This document shows, piece by piece, positions 1 to 5,574 of a stretch of 5,574 nt of DNA. The stretch covers positions 1-5,574 of the forward strand of contig JAXHUK010000067.1 in NCBI GenBank assembly GCA_034189725.1. The letters are read 5' to 3'. Under the pieces are notes generated by a model. That model ran no database searches. It was given only the letters and a program-made list of their open reading frames with translations, and was not told where the DNA came from. The position numbers and the translations under genes are program-made. The DNA comes from JAXHUK01 sp034189725 (lineage in GTDB: Bacteria; Chloroflexota; Dehalococcoidia; SZUA-161). Each line of letters opens with the position of its first letter. The stretch's first letter is position 1.

Positions 1-45
1 TCGTTGAGCAAAAAAGACTAAACTGATCAGCATTCTCAAGCTCAC

Positions 46-51
46 AAGGAG
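46..51 (+). promoter_or_regulatory. Ribosome binding site of the RACo-like gene
   Basis: AAGGAG lies 7 bases before the ATG at 59, a near-perfect Shine-Dalgarno sequence at the usual distance. It settles the start of the following gene. No promoter is evident in the 45 bases before it, so the gene may be transcribed from further upstream or as part of an operon that enters from outside the window. Confidence 0.8.
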
Positions 52-58
52 CACTACT

Positions 59-2029
59 ATGGTAAAAAACCATAATCAGAAAAATCAGAATCACAGAAAG
101 CATACTTTAAAGCTTCCTCAGGAAAAGAAGCAAAAGACGAGATATGCCTGGTTGAATGTTTTACCTGACGATCTCTGGTTAAAAGTTGTGCAGGGAGATA
201 CCGTATGGGATGCGATGCAAAAAGCGGAAGTCGAATTGCCAGGAGAGTGCGGTGGTCTGGGCAAGTGCGGTAAATGCAAAGTAAAAGTGCTATCTTCAAT
301 AGGCTCCCCTACCAGGGAGGAAGAGGAACTACTCGACGAGGAGGAACTGAACCAGGGGATTCGCCTTGCCTGTCGCACAACGGTAGATAAGGATCTGGTA
401 ATCCATATCGGTGAGCCTGATTCTGAAGCAGAGTACCTTCAGATTCTCCAGACCGGTCAGCGTCCGCTTTTACATCCCTACCCACTCATAGGTAAGAGAC
501 TGATTACTTTGCCCCGCGACCTGCAACATGCAGGTCTTTCCGATCTAGATCGCATCAAACTGGTGATGGTTCCCGATTATCAAGACCTGAAAGCCTCGCT
601 TCATTGCCTGCGCACATTACCTGACAGGTTGAAAGAGACAGAATTCAACGGTGCTGCAGTGCTCCACGATAATTGTCTGCTGGCCTGGCAGAGCCAGGAT
701 GCAATAAACTGTCACTATGGGCTGGTATTTGACCTTGGCACAAGCACACTGGTAGGCAAGCTCATCAGCCTGGTTGATGGAAACGAAGTCGCTGTCATCT
801 CCAGACTCAATAGTCAGATCAGGCACGGTACAAACGTGATCAGCCGTCTCCAGTATGTGAAGGAACACTATTACGGTCTGGAAAGCTGTCACAATCTCTT
901 GATAAACGATCTGAACCGAATCACGGCTCGTCTTTTGAAAACAGTCGGTATTACCCAGGAAGATATCTTTATCGCTGTCGCAGCCGGTAATACAACAATG
1001 CAACACTTCTTGCTATCCCTGAATCCGCTTGGAATCGCAGAAGCACCTTTTACACCGGTTCTAACTGATGGACTAATCGTGAAAGCATCAGCTATTGGAC
1101 TCGAATTGAATCCCGAAGCCTTGCTTTATGTGATGCCCACAAAATCCGGATACATTGGTGGAGACCTGATAAGTGTTATACTTGCTTCAGGTGCGTCAGA
1201 GCAGGAAGATGAAATCGTTTTGGGGCTCGACCTCGGTACGAATGGGGAGATCTTTTTAGGTAACTGCAAACGGTTGATGACATGCTCAGCCGCAGCAGGC
1301 CCTGCACTTGAGGGCGCCAGAATCTCCTATGGCATGATTGCAAAGGCAGGGGCGATCGAAGCCGTCAGTTTTGAGGGAGGAGAACTCCTCTACCGAGTTA
1401 TAGGGAATATCAGTCCTAAAGGAATTTGTGGCAGCGGACTTGTAGAGTTGGTAGCTGTTCTTCTACAGCTCGGTATCATCAATTCAGAGGGCTTGATTCA
1501 ACCTTCCCAGAAAGAAGAGGCATCCGAGTTGAATTCGAGAGTAATCTATCGATCAGGAGTGTTTGCCTTCCTCATCGCTTCTCCCGAGGAAAGCTACGAC
1601 AACAAACCAATATATTTAACTCAGAGAGATGTCCGTGAACTTCAGCTCGCTAAGGGAGCAATAGCCGCCGGGATACAAACACTCCTGAATGAAATGGGTA
1701 TTGGTATTGAGGATACCCGCCATGTGTATCTCGCAGGCGCTCTGGGAAACTATGTAAATCCCTATAGCGCTGTTCGCATCGGTCTCCTTCCCGGCATCAA
1801 TCCGGAGATCATCACATCTATTGGCAACGCCGCGAGCACAGGTGCATCCATGGTACTGTTGTCTCGAGACTGCTGGGCTAAGGCTAACGAGTTAAACGAT
1901 TGTATCGAACATATCGAACTGTCATCCAGACTGGATTTCAATGAATACTTCGTTGAAAATATGGATTTTCCCCAGGAAAACCTGGTCAGAGACTATGATA
2001 AAGTGTTCTGGGATGCTCCAGTATCCTGA
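59..2029 (+). CDS. RACo-like ferredoxin/ASKHA-domain protein (reductive activator of corrinoid proteins, DUF4445 type)
   Basis: Cytoplasmic iron-sulfur ATPase. Characterised relatives (RACo of the acetyl-CoA pathway, activators of methyltransferase corrinoid proteins) use ATP to drive one electron from a [2Fe-2S] cluster onto inactive Co(II) cobalamin, restoring Co(I). Seen here: a basic, hydrophilic leader at residues 1-30; a ferredoxin domain at about 33-118 with cluster cysteines C64, C70, C73 and C105 (C-x5-C-x2-C-x31-C); a linker region; then the ASKHA domain from about 220. Its nucleotide-site motifs are FDLGTST (224-230), AAGNTTMQH (308-316), GLDLGTNGE (389-397), CSAAAGPALEGA (409-420), GICGSGLVE (456-464), LAGALGNYVNP (558-568) and GNAASTGA (589-596). 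The 656-residue length fits the family, and no transmembrane segment is evident. The ATG has a strong ribosome binding site. The family is secure; the corrinoid partner is unknown because no corrinoid protein or methyltransferase lies in view. It converges on the downstream ATPase gene. Confidence 0.93.
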   Translation: MVKNHNQKNQNHRKHTLKLPQEKKQKTRYAWLNVLPDDLWLKVVQGDTVWDAMQKAEVELPGECGGLGKCGKCKVKVLSSIGSPTREEEELLDEEELNQGIRLACRTTVDKDLVIHIGEPDSEAEYLQILQTGQRPLLHPYPLIGKRLITLPRDLQHAGLSDLDRIKLVMVPDYQDLKASLHCLRTLPDRLKETEFNGAAVLHDNCLLAWQSQDAINCHYGLVFDLGTSTLVGKLISLVDGNEVAVISRLNSQIRHGTNVISRLQYVKEHYYGLESCHNLLINDLNRITARLLKTVGITQEDIFIAVAAGNTTMQHFLLSLNPLGIAEAPFTPVLTDGLIVKASAIGLELNPEALLYVMPTKSGYIGGDLISVILASGASEQEDEIVLGLDLGTNGEIFLGNCKRLMTCSAAAGPALEGARISYGMIAKAGAIEAVSFEGGELLYRVIGNISPKGICGSGLVELVAVLLQLGIINSEGLIQPSQKEEASELNSRVIYRSGVFAFLIASPEESYDNKPIYLTQRDVRELQLAKGAIAAGIQTLLNEMGIGIEDTRHVYLAGALGNYVNPYSAVRIGLLPGINPEIITSIGNAASTGASMVLLSRDCWAKANELNDCIEHIELSSRLDFNEYFVENMDFPQENLVRDYDKVFWDAPVS

Positions 2030-2106
2030 TGTCGTTTCGCCAGTGGCAGAGCTGATGCGACAGTTTCTTTCGTTACATGGCCAGGCCTATAAGCCAGCAA
2101 CTGATG

Positions 2107-4800
2107 TCATGCAGGTACCCACTTGCCCCGTCTGAACAATCGAGGAGCAACCACCTTCCTTAGTTCCTCAGCAGTGAAGAGCGCGCCAGCGATACCAATG
2201 ATGCTACCCCACTGGGCTAAACTCAAAGGCACGGTGCTAAAGGCAGCTTGCATGAATGGTGCATACACGACTATCATTTGCAGAATAACCGCCACAGTTA
2301 TTGAGAGAATAAGATAGCGGTTGCGGAGTATACCAAGCTTGAATACTGTATGTTCATCAGAACGAGCATTGAATGCTCGAAACCACTCGAAAGCTACCAG
2401 AGTACAGAATGCCATAGTTCGTGCCTCATCCAAGCTTACGTTACCATACCACCATCGAAATACGGCAAACACACCCAGACCCATCATGGTTGCCAGAAAT
2501 GCGACTCTGAAGAGAAGTCCAGGATATATCAGTCCTACCCTGGGATGACGAGGGGGCTGTTGTAGCTCGTCTCCGCTCTTTGGCTCAAGCCCCAAGGGTA
2601 ATCCCACTGCTGCATCTGTGACGAGATTGACCCATATTATTTGTACCGCCAGCAAAGGCGATTGGCCTACGAATATAAGTGAGAGCAGAAAGGCAAGAAG
2701 TTCTCCTATATTGGTGCTGAGGAGGAAGAATAGTACATTACGCAACTTGTTGAATATCGTCCTGCCCTCATCGACTGCAGCAACTATCGAGGCAAAGTTG
2801 TCATCGGCAAGCACCATATCAGCGGTCTCTTTGGCCACATCTGTACCTTTGATTCCCATGGCAATACCAATGTTTGCTGCCCTCAGGGCAGGTGCATCGT
2901 TGACACCGTCTCCTGTCATAGCTACCACCTGTCCTCGCTTTTTCAAGGCGTCGACGATTCTCAGTTTATGCAACGGTTCTACTCTCGCGAATATCGATAT
3001 GCCCTCAATCTGGCGAGCCAGTTCGTCATCACTCATCTGTTGCAACTCGGCACCAACAACAGTTCTGCCTGAGGGTAAATTCATTTTGCGAGCTATGGAT
3101 TCAGCAGTGATCTTGTTGTCACCAGTGATCATGACCACTTTAATACCAGCTCGCTTGCATTGAGCTACCGCATCGATAGCCTCTTCACGGGGCGGGTCGT
3201 TCATTCCAACCAGCCCCACAAAGGTTAGATTCATCAGGATATCTGTTTCTTCTATTTCCACGGCATCCACCGGCAGTTCCAGGTAAGCAAATGCAATAAT
3301 ACGCATAGCTTGCGCCGCCATTGTAAGATTCGCCTCCTGAATAGCCTCGATGTCGTCATCTGCCAGAGGGATAATGCTACCATCTCTCAGAATATACGTG
3401 CTTAACGAAAGAATCCTCTCCGGGGCGCCTTTTACGTAGACTACCCGTCCGCCATTATGAGGATGCAGGGTAGCCATGTATTGCTTCTCGCTTTGGAAGG
3501 GTATTTCATCCAGACGCGGGTAAATCTCCTCCAGGCGCTCTCTTTTCAGACCTGCCTTGGCAGCGGCTACCAATAGTGCGCCTTCAGTAGGATCGCCGAG
3601 TATACCGTAATGCTCATCGTACGTTGAAAGCAGGGCATCATTGCACAGGGCTCCTATTCTTAGCAACAGCATGAGTGGGTAGTGCTCTTCAGGGATAACT
3701 GACTGACCATCTTGTCGAAATTCCCCCTTTGGCTGATACCCGTCCCCCGAAATCTCAATCACTTTGCCATCGACAACGATCTCACTGACCACCATCTCGT
3801 TTCTCGTGAGCGTCCCGGTCTTATCGGTGCAAATGACTGTAGCTGCCCCAAGTGTCTCCACTGCCACCAGCTTGCGAATAATTGCGTTGCGTTGGGCCAT
3901 TGTCCGCATACCCAGGGCGAGGATGACTGTAACAACTGCGGGTAAACCTTCAGGGATGGCAGAGACAGCAGCAGCTACAGCAACCAAGAATATTTCGAGC
4001 CATGTGAGCCCTTGAATTATCCCGACTATCACCAGGAGGCTGCAAACAAGCGTGAATAGTATGACCAGGTAGAGGCTCAGTTTCCTGATGCTCTTTTGAA
4101 GGGGAGTCGGCTCAGGTTCGATTTTCTTGATTGCCTGGGCAATCTTTCCCATCTCGGTAGACATACCCGTAGCTACCACGACAGCAGTGGCTCTACCGTA
4201 GCTCACAATAGTACCCATATGCACCATGTTCTTCCGCTCTGCTAGAGCAGTATCCGCACGAAGAGCTCCGGTGTGCTTTTCAGTAGCTATCGATTCCCCG
4301 ATGAGAATAGCTTCATTTACTTTAAGATTACTAGACTCAACGATTCGTGCATCAGCAGGCACCCGGTCACCAGATTCAAGAATGAGTATATCCCCGGGGA
4401 CGATTTCTGCTGCCTGCACGTAACGTACCTTACCCTCACGACGCACCTTGGCACGTGGTGCAGCCATCTCCAGCAGTGCTTCCATCTCTTCTTCTGCCCT
4501 CGTCTCCTGTATATAGCCGATAATAGCATTGATGAGAAGCACGCTCATGATAACGCCGGCATCGATATAATGCTCCACGACCAGGGAGATAATCACAGCC
4601 ACCAAAAGCACATAAATGAGAGGGCTGAGGAATTGTCTCAAAAATACTACCAGAGGGGAGACTTTCTTCTTTCTCTGCAGTTCGTTGGCACCATAGTTAA
4701 CCAGGCGCGCCTTCGTCTCCTCTTCGGTGAGACCTGCGTGACCAGATCCCAGTGCTTCAAGAGTTTCTTCACTTGTCAGACGAAACCACTGCGTATCCAT
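2107..4800 (-). CDS. P2A-type cation-transporting ATPase, probably calcium-exporting (SERCA/PacL-like)
   Basis: Membrane pump that couples ATP hydrolysis, through a phospho-aspartate intermediate, to cation export; probably Ca2+, less certainly Mn2+. Domains in order over 897 residues: N-terminal cation-ATPase domain (about 1-55); M1-M2 (about 58-98); actuator domain with IGES at 167-170; M3-M4 (about 241-292) with PEGLP at 283-287; phosphorylation site DKTGT with D326; nucleotide-binding domain with F435 and KGAPE (457-461); MNDPPRE (533-539); TGD (559-561); hinge TGDGVNDAP (629-637); M5-M10 (about 686-880). Aligned by eye to SERCA, the Ca2+ ligands E284 (M4), N697 and E700 (M5), N725, T728 and D729 (M6) and E805 (M8) are all present, so both calcium sites look intact. 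The odd feature is isoleucine in place of the TGES threonine. A TTG at 4881 would add 27 residues, but the ATG at 4800 starts where the family does and has a ribosome binding site. The gene converges with the RACo-like gene and diverges from the oxidoreductase gene. Confidence 0.95.
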   Translation of the reverse strand: MDTQWFRLTSEETLEALGSGHAGLTEEETKARLVNYGANELQRKKKVSPLVVFLRQFLSPLIYVLLVAVIISLVVEHYIDAGVIMSVLLINAIIGYIQETRAEEEMEALLEMAAPRAKVRREGKVRYVQAAEIVPGDILILESGDRVPADARIVESSNLKVNEAILIGESIATEKHTGALRADTALAERKNMVHMGTIVSYGRATAVVVATGMSTEMGKIAQAIKKIEPEPTPLQKSIRKLSLYLVILFTLVCSLLVIVGIIQGLTWLEIFLVAVAAAVSAIPEGLPAVVTVILALGMRTMAQRNAIIRKLVAVETLGAATVICTDKTGTLTRNEMVVSEIVVDGKVIEISGDGYQPKGEFRQDGQSVIPEEHYPLMLLLRIGALCNDALLSTYDEHYGILGDPTEGALLVAAAKAGLKRERLEEIYPRLDEIPFQSEKQYMATLHPHNGGRVVYVKGAPERILSLSTYILRDGSIIPLADDDIEAIQEANLTMAAQAMRIIAFAYLELPVDAVEIEETDILMNLTFVGLVGMNDPPREEAIDAVAQCKRAGIKVVMITGDNKITAESIARKMNLPSGRTVVGAELQQMSDDELARQIEGISIFARVEPLHKLRIVDALKKRGQVVAMTGDGVNDAPALRAANIGIAMGIKGTDVAKETADMVLADDNFASIVAAVDEGRTIFNKLRNVLFFLLSTNIGELLAFLLSLIFVGQSPLLAVQIIWVNLVTDAAVGLPLGLEPKSGDELQQPPRHPRVGLIYPGLLFRVAFLATMMGLGVFAVFRWWYGNVSLDEARTMAFCTLVAFEWFRAFNARSDEHTVFKLGILRNRYLILSITVAVILQMIVVYAPFMQAAFSTVPLSLAQWGSIIGIAGALFTAEELRKVVAPRLFRRGKWVPA

Positions 4801-4810
4801 ACTTATTGCG

Positions 4811-4816
4811 TCCTTG
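4811..4816 (-). promoter_or_regulatory. Ribosome binding site of the P-type ATPase
   Basis: On the minus strand CAAGGA lies 10 bases before the ATG at 4800. It favours this start over the in-frame TTG at 4881, which has no purine-rich sequence before it and would add a 27-residue leader with no resemblance to the P2A N-terminus. Confidence 0.6.
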
Positions 4817-4852
4817 AGTCCTGTAATCCTCTCAAGTATCAGATAATCCCAT

Positions 4853-4881
4853 ATTTTACTCCTATCTCGAGCGCAATACAA
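4853..4881 (-). promoter_or_regulatory. Candidate sigma-70-like promoter for the ATPase gene
   Basis: Read on the minus strand, TTGTAT (4881-4876) and TAAAAT (4858-4853) are separated by 17 bases. The -10 element matches the consensus at five of six positions; the -35 matches only the TTG. Transcription would start roughly 45 bases before the ATG at 4800, leaving room for the ribosome binding site. This was found by eye in AT-rich intergenic sequence, so a chance match is quite possible. Confidence 0.25.
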
Positions 4882-4922
4882 ACGTCTTTTAATTCCTTAC
4901 CACTAATTCGCGGTACTGCGTG

Positions 4923-4972
4923 TTGCACCATCACTCCGCGTAGGATAAACTATCAACCAGTGAACCGATAAT
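4923..4972 (+). promoter_or_regulatory. Candidate promoter region for the oxidoreductase gene
   Basis: Two alternatives are visible in the divergent intergenic region. TTGCAC (4923-4928) and TAAACT (4946-4951) have 17-base spacing but weak matches. GATAAT (4967-4972) matches the -10 consensus at five of six positions but lacks a good -35. Either would give a leader of about 50 to 70 bases before the ATG at 5026. I cannot choose between them, and the organism's sigma factor preferences are unknown. Confidence 0.2.
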
Positions 4973-5025
4973 CAGATAGATGGTTCCGCACACTTTCGAC
5001 AACAACACAGACGCACGAGAAAGAG

Positions 5026-5574
5026 ATGAGAGATAACCTCACCATTGGAATTGCCGGAGCTGGTGGCGATGGTGTCGTGTTGCTTGGAAGCATCCTGCAA
5101 AAACTGGCCGCCTCGCTAGGATATTTCAGTCAAATGCCCCGTTATTATGGAGCCCAGATCAGGGGTGGTGGCTCGGCAGTGAAATTGGGGTTGGATGCCA
5201 AACACCTCGCCTTGCCAGGAGATAGTCTGGACATCATAGTCTGCTTTGATTGGCAAAAGTATCTGGAGGTCAATCAGGAGCTATCGCTTGGGGCAAACAC
5301 CATCATCCTCTATGAAAATGAACCGACAGGTGAAATCAATCTGCCTGAGAAATCTTTTCAGGTTGCTTTTTCCAGGAACAGTCAGGAGATTACAGGAACG
5401 CCACACAACAAGAACATCGTGGCACTCGGTGTACTACTGGAGATCACGGGTATTTCTGAAGAGCAGGTGATTGGTGCTATTACCGGTGACCACGAAGTAG
5501 ACCTGCTAAAAAATAATCTGGCAGCACTCGAAGCAGGCAAGAAACTCTTTTTTGAGCTTTCAATTCCGTCGTTG
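5026..5574 (+). CDS. 2-oxoacid:acceptor (ferredoxin) oxidoreductase, gamma domain; 3'-truncated by the window edge
   Basis: Subunit or domain of a thiamine-diphosphate enzyme that oxidatively decarboxylates a 2-oxoacid (pyruvate, 2-oxoglutarate, indolepyruvate or a branched-chain oxoacid) to an acyl-CoA while reducing ferredoxin in the cytoplasm. The 183 visible residues span essentially one whole gamma domain. They show a glycine-rich opening GIAGAGGDGVV (8-18), the conserved YGAQIRGG block (41-48), a beta strand ending in IIVCFD (70-75), NKNIVALG (128-135) and the closing NLAALEAG helix (164-171). The GGDG and QIRGG wording resembles the front of gamma-alpha fusion subunits (KorA-like), but the stop or continuation lies beyond the window. 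Substrate specificity cannot be read from this domain. The start is the only one available: the in-frame stop at 4969 precedes it with no other start codon between. The purine run GAGAAAGAG directly abuts the ATG, so the ribosome binding site is poor. It is divergent from the ATPase gene, and partner subunits would be expected downstream. Confidence 0.88.
   Translation, partial: MRDNLTIGIAGAGGDGVVLLGSILQKLAASLGYFSQMPRYYGAQIRGGGSAVKLGLDAKHLALPGDSLDIIVCFDWQKYLEVNQELSLGANTIILYENEPTGEINLPEKSFQVAFSRNSQEITGTPHNKNIVALGVLLEITGISEEQVIGAITGDHEVDLLKNNLAALEAGKKLFFELSIPSL

Noticed and set aside
118..378. Minus-strand frame with a run of eleven serines
   Set aside because: It is the complement of GAG/GAA codons for the acidic stretch at residues 87-97 of the RACo-like protein, which is a normal variable segment between cluster cysteines three and four.
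2030..2106. Possible bidirectional terminator between the converging genes
   Set aside because: Only short stems are visible, such as TGTCG with CGACA across a 23-base loop and GGCC-type 3-4 base arms, and no stem is followed by a clean T-run on either strand.
1996..2135. Short plus-strand open frame running from inside the RACo-like gene across the intergenic gap into the ATPase 3' end
   Set aside because: It overlaps two strongly supported genes, has no ribosome binding site that stands out, and the product shows no recognisable motif. It is most likely fortuitous.
2618..3163. Long plus-strand frame of 181 residues opposite the ATPase gene, and others like it at 4273-4971
   Set aside because: They are antisense to well-conserved ATPase codons, have low-complexity Ser/Thr/Ala-rich or motif-free products, and show no independent signals of translation.
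4801..4881. 27-residue N-terminal extension of the ATPase from a TTG start
   Set aside because: There is no ribosome binding site before the TTG, the extension lacks family similarity, and the internal ATG at 4800 has CAAGGA at a suitable distance.

Overview
The window carries three protein-coding genes and reads as bacterial chromosome. Two of the three starts sit behind recognisable Shine-Dalgarno sequences, and base composition looks roughly balanced by eye. The gene families suggest an organism with ferredoxin-linked, at least partly anaerobic metabolism. A Chloroflexota-like or Firmicutes-like source is possible, but nothing here fixes the taxonomy. I see no RNA gene, CRISPR array, insertion sequence or phage gene.

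Layout. (1) 59-2029 (+): a complete 656-residue protein with an N-terminal [2Fe-2S] ferredoxin domain and a C-terminal ASKHA-type ATPase domain. This is the architecture of RACo, the reductive activator of corrinoid proteins. (2) 2030-2106: a 77-base gap between converging genes, with no convincing terminator. (3) 2107-4800 (-): a complete 897-residue P2A-type cation ATPase (SERCA/PacL-like). All the side-chain ligands of both SERCA calcium sites that I could align are present, but the actuator loop reads IGES instead of TGES. (4) 4801-5025: a divergent intergenic region with weak candidate promoters for both flanking genes. (5) 5026-5574 (+): the start of a 2-oxoacid:acceptor (ferredoxin) oxidoreductase gamma domain. 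It is cut by the window edge, so it is unclear whether it is a stand-alone gamma subunit or the front of a gamma-alpha fusion.

How they fit together. The two outer genes belong to low-potential electron chemistry: the oxidoreductase reduces ferredoxin, and the RACo-like protein uses its own iron-sulfur domain plus ATP to push an electron uphill onto a corrinoid cofactor. A functional link is plausible but is inference, since the ATPase gene lies between them in the opposite orientation and no corrinoid protein or methyltransferase is in view. The calcium pump looks like an independent transcription unit.

I found no clear new system. The points most worth a second look are the IGES substitution in the pump, the RACo-like gene with no visible partner, and the fact that the two window ends would join in frame into a complete 190-residue gamma subunit.
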